From assembly GCF_029952525.1 (NCBI RefSeq), contig NZ_JASAOF010000001.1, positions 434,001-498,000 of the forward strand: a stretch of DNA of 64,000 nt, read 5' to 3'. Numbering within the stretch: the first letter of the stretch is position 1; every line of letters begins with the position of its first letter. The DNA is from Saccharopolyspora ipomoeae. GTDB taxonomy: Bacteria; Actinomycetota; Actinomycetes; Mycobacteriales; Pseudonocardiaceae. Both the position numbers and the translations under genes were made by a program. The notes under the pieces are model-generated. The model made no database searches and was not told the origin of the DNA. It was given only the letters and a program-made list of their open reading frames with translations. Shown here one piece after another: positions 26,895 through 35,107 of the stretch.

Positions 26895-27506
26895 TCAGCG
26901 CGGTGCGGCTCCGTCGTTGAGCACAGCGGTGACCGCGAGCGCGAGGGTGTGCTTCTCGAATCCGATGCGGCTGTGCGCGCCGGGGAAGGCGCGCTCGAAC
27001 GAGAGGCCGTTGACGACCGTGAGCAGGAATCGGGCCTGTTGTTCGAGGTCGCCGGGGGCGAGTGCGTCCTCGGCGCGCAGCACCGCGAGCCAGCGTTCGA
27101 CGCGGTCCACGGCGAGGCGCTCGATCGCGAGGAACGCGTGGGTCGAGTCCTCCGCCGGAGGTGAGGCGACGTAGGCGTCGTGCAGAGAGGTCAGGGTCCG
27201 CCGCGCCTCATCTCCCGCGCCGGTGGCAGCGAGCAGCAGCTGAAGGCATGCCTCAAGTCGCTCGGCCGGACCCCGCGAGGTGTCCGCCATCGGATCGTCC
27301 GGGACGTCGAGCGTCTGCAGGCCTGCGACGACGGTGTCGATCAGCTCCTGCTGGGTCGGGAAGAAGTGCCGCAGCGAGCCGGTGCTCACGCCCGCGCGCG
27401 CTGCGACCGCGCGCACGCTGAGGCGGGCGGTCGGGTCCTCGCCGAGCATCGTCGCCGCGGCGATGAGGATCTTCGACCGCGTATCGCCCTTGCTGGAATC
27501 GCTCAT
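26895..27506 (-). CDS. TetR-family regulator
   Basis: A 203-residue TetR protein: SKILIAAATMLGEDPTARLS followed by VRAVAARAGVSTGSLRHFFP is the DNA-binding helix-turn-helix. The C-terminal domain is helical and unassigned. It is divergent from the SpoIIM-like gene, and the space between them contains two similar palindromic sites that are probably its operators. Confidence 0.92.
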   Translation of the reverse strand: MSDSSKGDTRSKILIAAATMLGEDPTARLSVRAVAARAGVSTGSLRHFFPTQQELIDTVVAGLQTLDVPDDPMADTSRGPAERLEACLQLLLAATGAGDEARRTLTSLHDAYVASPPAEDSTHAFLAIERLAVDRVERWLAVLRAEDALAPGDLEQQARFLLTVVNGLSFERAFPGAHSRIGFEKHTLALAVTAVLNDGAAPR

Positions 27507-27521
27507 GCCACTTCCTCTATC

Positions 27522-27557
27522 ACGCTGTGTTAGCGTATCGCTCGGCTGTATTACAGC
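27522..27557. promoter_or_regulatory. Probable operator pair of the TetR protein
   Basis: ACGCTGTGTTAGCGT (27522-27536) and GCTGTATTACAGC (27545-27557) are both palindromic and share GCTGT-TTA-GCGTA when aligned. They lie between the divergent TetR and SpoIIM-like genes, where a TetR repressor would control both. Confidence 0.65.
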
Positions 27558-27615
27558 GTACTAGTCGCACGTGTCCGGATCGGATCCGCCGAGCCGGAGC
27601 CGAGAGGAGCGCGAC

Positions 27616-28293
27616 ATGCCGTCAACGACTCACGAACCCGAGCAGCTGATATCGCACCGAATTCCCTTGCGGCGACGTCCTTTCCACCTCATACGGGAAA
27701 ACCTGCGCCCTTATCTGATCATCAACGCCGGCGCGTACGGGCTCACGCTCGTCGGGCTCGTCGTCGGAATGCTCTTCCCCGAGCTCAACGAGACCCAAGC
27801 GGCCGCTCTGGTCGACGACGGCACGGCCGGGCTGGTCACCGAGCTCGTGCACACGCCACCGCTGTTCGCGCTGGTGATCCTCGCGGTGAACGTCTTCCGC
27901 CTCAGCCTTCTCACGATCGTGGTTCCGTCGCTGGTGGTGCCCTTCGCCGGGCTGGCCTTCTTCGCCTACTGGGCCGTCGAAACGGGCATCACGCTGGCAC
28001 CGGTCACGCCCCAGGCGGCGGTGGCGATGATCCCCCACTCGCTCACGATCATCATCGAGCTCCAGGCCTACGTCCTGCTGCTCCTCGGCAGCTTCCTGCT
28101 CGGACGAGCCTGGGTGGCGCCAGGCGCGACCACCCGCAGACAGGGCTACGCCCGGGGGCTCCGGCACCTCGGCCTCCTGGCCCTCCCGGCGCTCGCGCTC
28201 CTGGTGGTGGGCGCGATCTGGGAGGCGTACTCGCTGCGCTACCTCGTGCACCCGCTCAGCCAGTGGCTCCTGCAGTCGGCGCAGTTTTCATGA
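27616..28293 (+). CDS. SpoIIM-like/DUF95 membrane protein
   Basis: A 225-residue membrane protein with about five helices. LRPYLIINAGAYGLTLVGLV and GMLFPELNE resemble the SpoIIM (stage II sporulation M) family. ATG at 27616 has GAGAGGAGC upstream and is preferred over a GTG at 27571. The last codons and the stop (CAG TTT TCA TGA) lie inside RF2 copy 3, so the repeat defines the C-terminus SAQFS. The adjacent TetR gene is the likely regulator. Confidence 0.78.
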   Translation: MPSTTHEPEQLISHRIPLRRRPFHLIRENLRPYLIINAGAYGLTLVGLVVGMLFPELNETQAAALVDDGTAGLVTELVHTPPLFALVILAVNVFRLSLLTIVVPSLVVPFAGLAFFAYWAVETGITLAPVTPQAAVAMIPHSLTIIIELQAYVLLLLGSFLLGRAWVAPGATTRRQGYARGLRHLGLLALPALALLVVGAIWEAYSLRYLVHPLSQWLLQSAQFS

Positions 28294-28302
28294 GAACTGC
28301 GC
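28279..28302. repeat. RF2 palindrome, copy 3 (supplies a stop codon)
   Basis: GCGCAGTTTTCATGAGAACTGCGC, a 24-bp palindrome with one mismatch that would be a G-U pair in RNA. The TGA stop of the SpoIIM-like gene is inside it. It separates that gene from the convergent gene at 28323. Confidence 0.85.
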
Positions 28303-28322
28303 AGTCACCGGAATCCCCCAGG

Positions 28323-29039
28323 TCACGACGTCGTGAACGCCTCGAACGTGGCGTCGTGGGCCAGTTCCACGACGCTGGGACCGTAGGTGCCGGGTTCGAC
28401 GACTCGCAGGATGAGGCAGAAGCGCTTGCGCAGGCCGTAGGTCCGCATCAGGCGGGTGTGGTTGCGCTGGAGGTAGCGGGCGGCGGCGCGGTTGCTGACC
28501 GAGGTCTGGCCGCAGATCAGGAACGCCGGCTTGTCATCGCGCTCGCGCTGGATCTTGGCCAGCGCGACGTACTCCGCGCGCCCCATCTCGACCGGGAAGC
28601 GGCGCTCGCCGACGCTGATCGTGACGCCCTCCGGGTCGTCCTCGTACAGCGCGTGGCGCAGGTTCGGCACCGCGGAGCGCAGGTGGGCCGCGGTGCGGTG
28701 GTTGGCATCGGGGCCACCGATGCAGAACTCGGCCTTGTCCGCCGCGCCCTGGTAGACGTCGTCGTGGAAGACGACCTCGGGCCTGGCCCGGCAGTCACCG
28801 AGCACCGTCGACAGCTCCAGCAGCGCCGCCGCGTCGTTGCGGTGCACGCTGCGGTCCCGGTTCGACGAGGCGTGCCGGGGTACGACCACCAGGCACTCAT
28901 CGCCGCCGGTCAGACCGAAGAAGACCTGCATCCGCCGCGTCTTGCGCAAGGCCAGCGCCTTGGTCACCAACCACACGGCCGAACCCGTGATCACGCTGGC
29001 GATGATGTTCAGCGAGACGTTCCACGCATCACCCGACAC
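28323..29039 (-). CDS. Conserved hypothetical membrane-anchored protein
   Basis: About 238 residues from GTG 29039 (a TTG at 29054 would add five). One N-terminal hydrophobic helix (VSLNIIASVITGSAVWLVT) is followed by a soluble domain with VVVPRHASS, FCIGGPDANHRTAAHLRS and FLICGQTSVSNRAAARYL, suggesting a nucleotide- or ligand-binding Rossmann-like fold. I do not recognise a named family. Confidence 0.7.
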   Translation of the reverse strand: MSGDAWNVSLNIIASVITGSAVWLVTKALALRKTRRMQVFFGLTGGDECLVVVPRHASSNRDRSVHRNDAAALLELSTVLGDCRARPEVVFHDDVYQGAADKAEFCIGGPDANHRTAAHLRSAVPNLRHALYEDDPEGVTISVGERRFPVEMGRAEYVALAKIQRERDDKPAFLICGQTSVSNRAAARYLQRNHTRLMRTYGLRKRFCLILRVVEPGTYGPSVVELAHDATFEAFTTS

Positions 29040-29154
29040 AGCACCCGCCCCCAAGATCGACTCACGGGCAGGCTATCGACCGAGAACCCACGGCAAACCG
29101 CTTTTCAGCGGATCCCGCAGCACATCCCCACTCGACCCTGATAAGCATCTGGGC

Positions 29155-29406
29155 ATGACTTCGCCAGCTCCTCAGTCCCGGTATCCGGCGTGTGCGCTGT
29201 GCGGTGGGACCTTCGTCGGCGGGATGCGGATGACCAGCCAGTACAAGACCGGGGTCTTCCCGTTCCGAAAGCGGATGTGGGTCAATCCGCTCTCCACGCT
29301 GAGCGCTGTGGTGTGCCTGGGGCGCGGGCACACGAAGCTCTTCGCCGACGAGCTCAACCGGCTCCGCTTCGAGGCGCAGCAGCACCCCGAGATCTTCGAC
29401 TGGTAG
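29155..29406 (+). CDS. Small CxxC protein
   Basis: An 83-residue protein beginning with a CALCGG metal- or thiol-type motif, then GMRMTSQYKTGVFPFRKRMW and an acidic-aromatic end (PEIFDW). No signal peptide. It may bind zinc, but only one CxxC pair is present. Function unknown. Confidence 0.6.
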   Translation: MTSPAPQSRYPACALCGGTFVGGMRMTSQYKTGVFPFRKRMWVNPLSTLSAVVCLGRGHTKLFADELNRLRFEAQQHPEIFDW

Positions 29407-29487
29407 CGGGTCAGGGCACGGTCGAGGCCGCGAACCACCCGAACGCTCGACTTGTTGTCGCTGGTGATCGCGGTGACAATGCGCGGC

Positions 29488-29859
29488 ATGAGTTACGGGC
29501 CGCAAGATCCGTACGACCGGCGGGACGCCGACTACCGCTACGACCGCGACTACCGCGACCCCTACGAACGACGTCGACGCCCGGGGCAGGTCGGCGACAC
29601 CGTGGCGCGGATCGTGCGGATCGTCGTGTCGATCGTGGTGCTGGTGTTCGCGCTGCACGTGCTGTTCGTGGTGCTCGACGCGAACCAGGGCAACGGCTTC
29701 GTGTCGTTCATCTACACCCTCGCCCAGACCTTCGTGCTCGGCCTCGGCGACGTGTTCACCCCGGACGACGCCCTGCTCGGGGTGGTCCTCAACTACGCGC
29801 TCGCGGCGCTGATCTGGTTCATCGTCGGCCAGATCATCATCAAGATCATCCGCAGGTAG
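29488..29859 (+). CDS. Small membrane protein with Tyr/Arg/Asp-rich N-terminus
   Basis: A 123-residue protein. The first 40 residues are charged and Tyr-rich (DRRDADYRYDRDYRDPYERR), a pattern typical of cytoplasmic tails in actinobacterial membrane proteins. Two or three hydrophobic helices follow (IVVSIVVLVFALHVLFVVL, and ALAALIWFIVGQIIIKII). ATG 29479 is an alternative start. Function unknown. Confidence 0.7.
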   Translation: MSYGPQDPYDRRDADYRYDRDYRDPYERRRRPGQVGDTVARIVRIVVSIVVLVFALHVLFVVLDANQGNGFVSFIYTLAQTFVLGLGDVFTPDDALLGVVLNYALAALIWFIVGQIIIKIIRR

Positions 29860-29916
29860 GGCGGTTTCGCGGGGGTTCTCACGTCTCTTCACTCCCGGGG
29901 CGGCTTCCCGTCGGCC

Positions 29917-29993
29917 GGGGACAGTTTTTCCTCGAATCACCCATGATCAATGTCCGTTTCGCCCGGACAGTTCTCACTAAAACTGTCCGCTGC
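29917..29993. repeat. RF1 80-bp palindromic repeat, copy D (inverted)
   Basis: Same element in opposite orientation: GGGGACAGTTTTTCCTCGAA at the left and CACTAAAACTGTCCGCTG at the right. It lies between the convergent genes ending at 29859 and 30022. Confidence 0.93.
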
Positions 29994-30021
29994 CCTCACC
30001 TCCGAGCGGGAGATCGCGAGG

Positions 30022-30837
30022 TCAGCGGGCGGCGACCGAGGTCGTGCCGAGGAGGGTGAGCTTCTCGGCGCTGTCGGTACCCGGGTCGGGGTGGAAGATG
30101 ACCAGCGCCTGGCCCGGGCTCCCCTCGACGCCGAGGCGCTCGCGGTTGAGGACCAGGTGGCCGACCTGCGGGTGGGCGACGCGCATCGGCGCGGCCGCGC
30201 AGACGATGACGTCGTGGCGGGCCCAGATGCTGCTGAAGCGGGGGCTGGCGAGGCTGAGCTCGCCGACGATCTCGGCGTAGCGGGGGTCGTGGGTCTCCGC
30301 GCCGACCGACTTGCGGAAGCCCGCGACCGCGCTGACCGAATCGGCCTCCCAGTCCGGGTAGAGGTCCTGCTCGGCCGGGTCCAGGAACATGTCGCGAAGG
30401 CGGTTGGTCCCCGGAACCAGACGAGGCGACAGCGCGGTGGCCAGCCGGTTGGCGGCCAGGACGTCCATGTACCTGGTCTCCACGAACGCCGGAAGCGCCA
30501 GCGATGCGAGGAGTTTCGCCGTGCTGGACCGGAGCTCCGGCATCGGTGTCCTGCGCAGCGGTTTGGTCGCCGCCAGGCGCAGCAGGTGCTCGGTGGCATC
30601 GTCGTCGAGCCGCAGGACGCGCGCCAGCGATTCCAGGACCTGCACCGACGGGTTGCGGTCGCGGCCCTGCTCCAGGCGCAGGTAGTAGTCGGCGCTGATG
30701 CCGGCGAGCATCGCGACCTCCTCCCGGCGAAGGCCGGGCACCCGACGCACGCCGGTCACCGGAATCCCGGCCTGCTCGGGAGTGACGAGCTCGCGCCGTG
30801 CGCGCACGAACTCGCCCAGCAGGTTCTCCTCGGCCAC
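30022..30837 (-). CDS. XRE-family regulator, MmyB-like ligand domain
   Basis: A 271-residue regulator. The helix-turn-helix is VPGLRREEVAMLAGISADYY with LRLEQGRDRNPS. The MmyB-like/PAS-type domain follows with VLAANRLATALSPRLVPGTN and LVIFHPDPGTDSAEKL. These regulators often control divergent short-chain dehydrogenase or esterase genes, and an alpha/beta-hydrolase is divergent here. The GTG at 30837 is preceded by GGAGGG at short spacing; longer starts are possible. Confidence 0.9.
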   Translation of the reverse strand: MAEENLLGEFVRARRELVTPEQAGIPVTGVRRVPGLRREEVAMLAGISADYYLRLEQGRDRNPSVQVLESLARVLRLDDDATEHLLRLAATKPLRRTPMPELRSSTAKLLASLALPAFVETRYMDVLAANRLATALSPRLVPGTNRLRDMFLDPAEQDLYPDWEADSVSAVAGFRKSVGAETHDPRYAEIVGELSLASPRFSSIWARHDVIVCAAAPMRVAHPQVGHLVLNRERLGVEGSPGQALVIFHPDPGTDSAEKLTLLGTTSVAAR

Positions 30838-30961
30838 CCCTCCAGCGTAGGCGGGCCGAGCGGGCCGTGCCTGGTCCTGCCACCCCCAGGATCGCGGGGG
30901 CTCTGGTTCCGGTCGCGCGGCAGCCCGATCGTGGAGGGCACGTCCATCCCAGGAGGCATGC

Positions 30962-31702
30962 ATGTCCACGTTTCTGCTGGTCCACGGCGCTTGGCACACC
31001 GGTCACGCCTGGGACCGGGTGGTCCCGCTGCTGGCCGGGCACCGGGTGCTGACCCCGACGCTGACCGGCTACGGCGAGACCGCGCACCTGCTCACGCCCG
31101 AGACCGGGGTGCGCACCCACTCCGACGACGTGGTCCGGCTGATCCTCGACGAGGACCTGCACGACGTGGTGCTCGTCGGGCACAGCTACGCCGGGCTGGT
31201 CATCTCCGACGCCGCCAACCAGGTCCCGGAGCGGATCTCGCAGCTGATCTACCTCGACGCGATGGTCCCGGAGGACGGCGAGACGGCGGCCGACGTGATG
31301 CCGCAGGCGAAGAAGGCCATCGACCTCGCGCTGCGCTCGGAGAGCGGATTCCGCGTCCCACCTCCGGTCGACGGCTTCGCCGGCGCCAACGGGGAGGGTC
31401 TGTTCGGCGTCACCGATCCCGACGACCTGGCGTGGTTGAGCTCGATGCTCTCCGACCAATCGGTCGGTGCGCTGCAGCAACCCGTGCGCCTCGACAACCC
31501 CGCCACGCGGGCGATCCCCCGCGCCCACATCCACTGCACCGACGTCCCCGAGGACTTCGACCGCCGCCCCGTCCCCTCCGTCCAGCCCAACGGTTCTCCC
31601 GCGGTCGTTCACGAGCTGCCCACCGGCCACGACTGCATGATCACCACGCCCGCGGAGGTGGCCCGGTTGCTCGTGGGCCTCGCCAGGGGACGGTTCCAGT
31701 GA
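30962..31702 (+). CDS. Alpha/beta-hydrolase, methylesterase/salicylate-esterase type
   Basis: A 246-residue hydrolase: FLLVHGAWHTGHAWDRV (oxyanion region), nucleophile elbow LVGHSYAGLV, and a late HELPTGHDCMITTP with the catalytic His. It resembles the MES/hydroxynitrile-lyase branch. The upstream CAGGAGGC fits the ATG. The last six codons and TGA lie within RF1 copy E, so the repeat provides the C-terminus ARGRFQ. It is divergent from an MmyB-like regulator, its likely controller. Confidence 0.9.
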   Translation: MSTFLLVHGAWHTGHAWDRVVPLLAGHRVLTPTLTGYGETAHLLTPETGVRTHSDDVVRLILDEDLHDVVLVGHSYAGLVISDAANQVPERISQLIYLDAMVPEDGETAADVMPQAKKAIDLALRSESGFRVPPPVDGFAGANGEGLFGVTDPDDLAWLSSMLSDQSVGALQQPVRLDNPATRAIPRAHIHCTDVPEDFDRRPVPSVQPNGSPAVVHELPTGHDCMITTPAEVARLLVGLARGRFQ

Positions 31703-31762
31703 GAACTGTCCGGGCGAAACGGACATTGATCACGGGTGATTCGAGGAAAAACTGTCCTCTGG
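31683..31762. repeat. RF1 80-bp palindromic repeat, copy E (overlaps the end of a gene)
   Basis: CCAGGGGACGGTTCCAGTGA at the left and AAAAACTGTCCTCTGG at the right. The esterase gene ends within its left arm. The arm pairing GGGGAC/GTCCTC includes a G-U-type position. Confidence 0.93.
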
Positions 31763-31834
31763 TGAGCCTCTCGCCGCTGCGGGAGCTCAGCCGAATCGGG
31801 GGTCGGTGTCGGGGAGGTGTCGTAGGGTCCGGGC

Positions 31835-32488
31835 GTGAACCAGGACTTCGAAGAGCTCTTCCGGATCTCGGAGGAGAACCGGCGGCTCGCCGCCGACATG
31901 TTCGCGTCGTTGACACCGGAGCAGTGGACGACGCCGAGCCTGTGCGCCGGGTGGACCGTGCGGGAGGTGGCGGCGCACATGCTCGCTCCGCTGGAGACCC
32001 GGCTGAACTGGCTTCGGGTGCTGCGCACCGTCGTTCGCTACCGCGGCGACCTCGACGGGTACGTCGACGAGCAGACCCGCGAGTGGGCGCAGCGCCCCAC
32101 CGACGAGCTGGTGTCCGGCCTGCGCCGACTCGCAGGCAACCGGTTGAACGTGCCGATCGTCGGGCCCCACGGCCCGATGACCGACACCTGCATCCACCTG
32201 CGCGACGCGGCCAGGCCGCTCGGTCTCGACGTCAACCCGCCACCCGCCTCGTGGCGCCCGGCCCTGGACTTCCTCACCACCAGGAGCAGCGCCCGCGCCT
32301 TCCTCCCCGCCAACCGCCTCTCGGGCCTCCGCCTCACCGCCGCGGACCAGGACTGGAGCTGGGGCGAAGGCGCTGAACTCCGCGGCCCGTCGGAAGCCCT
32401 CACCCTCGCCATCACCGGCCGCACCGTCGCCCTCCCCGATCTCGAAGGCCCCGGCCTCGACCTCCTCCGCAGCCGCCTCGCGCAGTGA
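31835..32488 (+). CDS. Maleylpyruvate isomerase/DinB-type mycothiol-dependent protein
   Basis: A 217-residue TIGR03083-like protein. The N-terminal DinB-like helical bundle contains LTPEQWTTPSLCAGWTVREV and a metal-site His (VAAHML), with a second His later (PMTDTCIHLRDAARPL). Members use mycothiol in place of glutathione, or are of unknown activity. The substrate is not evident. It converges on helR across an inverted repeat. Confidence 0.85.
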   Translation: MNQDFEELFRISEENRRLAADMFASLTPEQWTTPSLCAGWTVREVAAHMLAPLETRLNWLRVLRTVVRYRGDLDGYVDEQTREWAQRPTDELVSGLRRLAGNRLNVPIVGPHGPMTDTCIHLRDAARPLGLDVNPPPASWRPALDFLTTRSSARAFLPANRLSGLRLTAADQDWSWGEGAELRGPSEALTLAITGRTVALPDLEGPGLDLLRSRLAQ

Positions 32489-32504
32489 CCTGACCTGTGG
32501 TTCT

Positions 32505-32572
32505 CCGATTTCAATGGAAGTCGGTGTCCCGATTTCCATGGGAATCAGGTTCCCGACTTCCATTGAAATCGG
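32505..32572. repeat. Perfect 20-bp inverted repeat, probable bidirectional terminator
   Basis: CCGATTTCAATGGAAGTCGG and CCGACTTCCATTGAAATCGG are perfect inverted arms 28 bp apart. The spacer holds a third related unit, GATTTCCATGGGAATC, itself nearly palindromic. It sits exactly between convergent genes (the second ends at 32574). Confidence 0.85.
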
Positions 32573-32573
32573 G

Positions 32574-34712
32574 TCACCCCTCGCGAGTGCGGAGGACGTC
32601 GGGGAGCGGGCCGGTGTGGAGGATGCCGAGGCGTTGCGTCGCGCGCGTGAGGGCCACGTAGAGGTCTGCGGCTCCTCGTGGGGTTCGGAGGATCTCGGCG
32701 GGTTCGACGAGCAGGACCGCGTCGAATTCGAGGCCCTTGGTGGCCGTCGGGGTGACCGCGCCGGGGATGCCGGGTGGGCCGATGACGACGCTGGTCCCTT
32801 CGCGTTCGGACTCCTCGGACGTGAAATCCGCTATGGCGCCGCTCATTTCGGAAACCGCGACCTGGCGGCACCAGGGCTCTACGCCGTTGGAGCGGACCGA
32901 GTCCGGTGGGGTGACTCCGGGTGCGAACTCGCCGAGGAGGCCTGCGGCGAGGCGCATGATCTCCGCCGGGGTCCGGTAGTTGACCGTGAGCTCGCGGTAG
33001 GCCCAGCGGCCGGGGACGTAGCGGTCCAGCATCGCGGCCCAGGTGCGGGCGCCTGCGGCTGAGCGGCGTTGGGCGAGGTCGCCGACGACCGTGAACGAGC
33101 GGCTCGGGCAGCGGCGCATCAGCACTCGCCAGTCCATTTCGGACAGCTCTTGGGCCTCGTCGACCACGACGTGGCGGTAGGTCCAGTCGCGGTCGGCGGC
33201 GGCGCGTTCGGCCAGCTCGCGGGTGTCGCGCTCGACGAAGCGCTCCGCCAGGTCCTCGGCGTGCAGCAGGTCCTGGGCGAGCAGGTGGTCCTCGTCGTCC
33301 ATGAGGTCGTGGCGCTCGACCTGCAGGATCTCCAGGACCCCGGCGGCGTACTCGGCTTCCGAATCCTCCTCGGCTGCAGGCGCTTTCACCTCCCCCAGCA
33401 GGTCGACGAGCTCGTCGAGCAGCGGCACGTCCGACACCGTCCACACCTCGCCATCACCCCGCAGCAGCGCCTCGGCGCCGACCGCGCGAAGCCGCTCCGG
33501 GGAGGTGTAGAGCTCGGCGAGCAGTTGCTGCGGGGTCAGCTCCGGCCACAGCGCGTCGATCGCCTCGCGCAGGCCGCGGTGCTCCGCCAGTTCTGCGCGC
33601 ACCTCCTCCCTGACGTTCCCCCACTCCTCGTCCTCCCTGGTCAGCCAGCCGCGGCCGATGCGGGCGGTGGCGCGTTCGGTGAGCACGTAGCCGACGACGT
33701 CGACGAACACCGCGCGTGCCTCGTTGTGCGGCAGGCCGCTGTCGCGAGCTTCCTCGCGGGCCCACTCGGCGGTGGCGGCGTCGATGCGGACCGACACGTC
33801 CTCCAGCTCGATCTCCCACGGCTGCTCAGGCAGTCGCTGCCGGTCGGCGACGGCCGCGCGCAGCACGTCGAGGATCTTCAACGAGCCCTTGAGCTCGGCG
33901 ATCTCCGGCGCGTCCTCGGCGGTGACGCGCAGCCCGGGAAGCAGGTCGCCGGTGGTGGCGAACACGACGTCGGACTCCCCCAGCGACGGCAGCACGCGGC
34001 CGATGTGGTTCAGGAACTGCGGATTCGGCCCGACCACCAGCACGCCGCTGCGCTCCATCCGCTCCCGCTGCGTGTAGAGCAGGTAGGCGACGCGGTGCAG
34101 CGCGACGACGGTCTTGCCGGTGCCGGGTCCGCCCTCGATGACCAGCACGCCCGGGTGGTCGAAGCGGATGATGCGGTCCTGCTCGGCCTGGATGGTGGCG
34201 ACGATGTCGCGCATCCCCTCGCCGCGCGGTGCGTTGACCGCGGCGAGAAGTGCTGCGTCACCAGCGGTTTCGCCGTCGGGCCTGCCCAGGACCTCGTCGG
34301 TGAGACCGGTGATCCGCCGACCGCGGCTGTGCAGCTGCCGGCGTCGGCGCATGCCTTCGGGGTGGGCGGCGGTAGCCGTGTAGAAGGGGCGCGCCGCCGG
34401 GGCACGCCAATCCAGCAGCAGCGGCCGGTAGTCGTCATCGGCGTCGAACAGCCCGATCCGGCCGATGTAGCGGCGTTCCCCATCGGTGGCGTCGAGGCGC
34501 CCGAAGCACAGACCGTGGTCGGCGACGCCCAGCCGTTGGAGCTCGCGGGCCTGCGCGCGCACCTCGACGTCGCGTTCCATCGGCGACGTGGAGGTGTCGC
34601 GCAGGGCCTGCCGGTAGCGGGTGTCGACGCGGGCGCGTTCGGCGTCGAGTCGTTCGTAGAGCCCGGCCACGTGGGCGCGCTCGGACCGCAGTTCTTCCTC
34701 GTGTTGAGACAC
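32574..34712 (-). CDS. helR: HelD/HelR-type RNA polymerase-recycling helicase
   Basis: A 712-residue superfamily 1 motor. It has an N-terminal coiled coil (EEELRSERAHVAGLYERLDA), Walker A GGPGTGKT at 194-201, Walker B DEAQELSEMDW, and LTVNYRTPAEIM. HelD proteins remove stalled RNA polymerase from DNA; the HelR type displaces rifamycins and gives tolerance. The GTG at 34712 has GTGAGGGGC upstream. A rifamycin-associated element lies about 90 bp upstream, which supports the HelR subtype. Confidence 0.92.
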   Translation of the reverse strand: MSQHEEELRSERAHVAGLYERLDAERARVDTRYRQALRDTSTSPMERDVEVRAQARELQRLGVADHGLCFGRLDATDGERRYIGRIGLFDADDDYRPLLLDWRAPAARPFYTATAAHPEGMRRRRQLHSRGRRITGLTDEVLGRPDGETAGDAALLAAVNAPRGEGMRDIVATIQAEQDRIIRFDHPGVLVIEGGPGTGKTVVALHRVAYLLYTQRERMERSGVLVVGPNPQFLNHIGRVLPSLGESDVVFATTGDLLPGLRVTAEDAPEIAELKGSLKILDVLRAAVADRQRLPEQPWEIELEDVSVRIDAATAEWAREEARDSGLPHNEARAVFVDVVGYVLTERATARIGRGWLTREDEEWGNVREEVRAELAEHRGLREAIDALWPELTPQQLLAELYTSPERLRAVGAEALLRGDGEVWTVSDVPLLDELVDLLGEVKAPAAEEDSEAEYAAGVLEILQVERHDLMDDEDHLLAQDLLHAEDLAERFVERDTRELAERAAADRDWTYRHVVVDEAQELSEMDWRVLMRRCPSRSFTVVGDLAQRRSAAGARTWAAMLDRYVPGRWAYRELTVNYRTPAEIMRLAAGLLGEFAPGVTPPDSVRSNGVEPWCRQVAVSEMSGAIADFTSEESEREGTSVVIGPPGIPGAVTPTATKGLEFDAVLLVEPAEILRTPRGAADLYVALTRATQRLGILHTGPLPDVLRTREG

Positions 34713-34799
34713 GTGCCCCTCACCAGTGATCGATTCCCCCAGCCGTGCACCGCGTTTGCGCAGGTCCCGGCACAGGTCGAGCATTGTGCGGCACGACCC

Positions 34800-34819
34800 G
34801 GGCCTTGCCGCAAGTCCCC
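34800..34819 (-). promoter_or_regulatory. Rifamycin-associated element (RAE) upstream of helR
   Basis: On the minus strand the site reads GGGGACTTGCGGCAAGGCCC. It matches the known RAE inverted repeat (GGGGCTTGC, centre, GCAAGGCCC type) with one extra base on the left half. RAEs precede rifamycin-inducible genes such as helR and rifamycin-inactivating enzymes in actinomycetes. A CACAAT -10-like sequence lies about 15 bp downstream. Confidence 0.82.
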
Positions 34820-35030
34820 CTGCCCCCTGTAAGATGAGCACGGGAAGGGACGGGGTCGCCCTTCATCCGGCAAGTTCTCCGCGCTGGTCGCCGCGATCCC
34901 CACCTCCGATCTCCTCGTGCTGATCACGAGTACTCGCCTCGCCGAACGGCGGGTTGCGTGACCTGGTGGCGTGCAACGCCACGCGCCTAACCACTGAACC
35001 CTGGAAACGCGAAAGTCGCTCGCCGCGTCA

Positions 35031-35073
35031 AAAACCGCAACATTCATCGCGCGAAAACCGCAACATTCATCGC
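35031..35073. repeat. RF3 tandem units
   Basis: AAAACCGCAACATTCATCGC occurs at 35031 and again at 35054, a 23-bp period, followed by a degraded third unit ending GGGGTTTTCG. The AAAACCGC core is shared with 10335-10380. It lies 3' of the lipoprotein gene. Confidence 0.75.
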
Positions 35074-35107
35074 GTGAATACCGGGGTTTTCGTCCGAGGG
35101 AAGGGGA

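Larger units (their letters stand above)
34713..35107. other. helR promoter region and 3' region of the next operon
   Basis: About 395 bp. The part at 34713-34830 is the helR leader with a rifamycin-associated element. The part at 35026-35100 holds RF3 tandem units just 3' of the lipoprotein gene. Between them, 34840-35020 shows no gene or clear RNA. Confidence 0.5.

Noticed and set aside
35031..35073. Tandem 23-bp units considered as a CRISPR array
   Set aside because: Only two good units with a 3-bp spacer, no cas genes, and the core occurs elsewhere as a gene-end palindrome.
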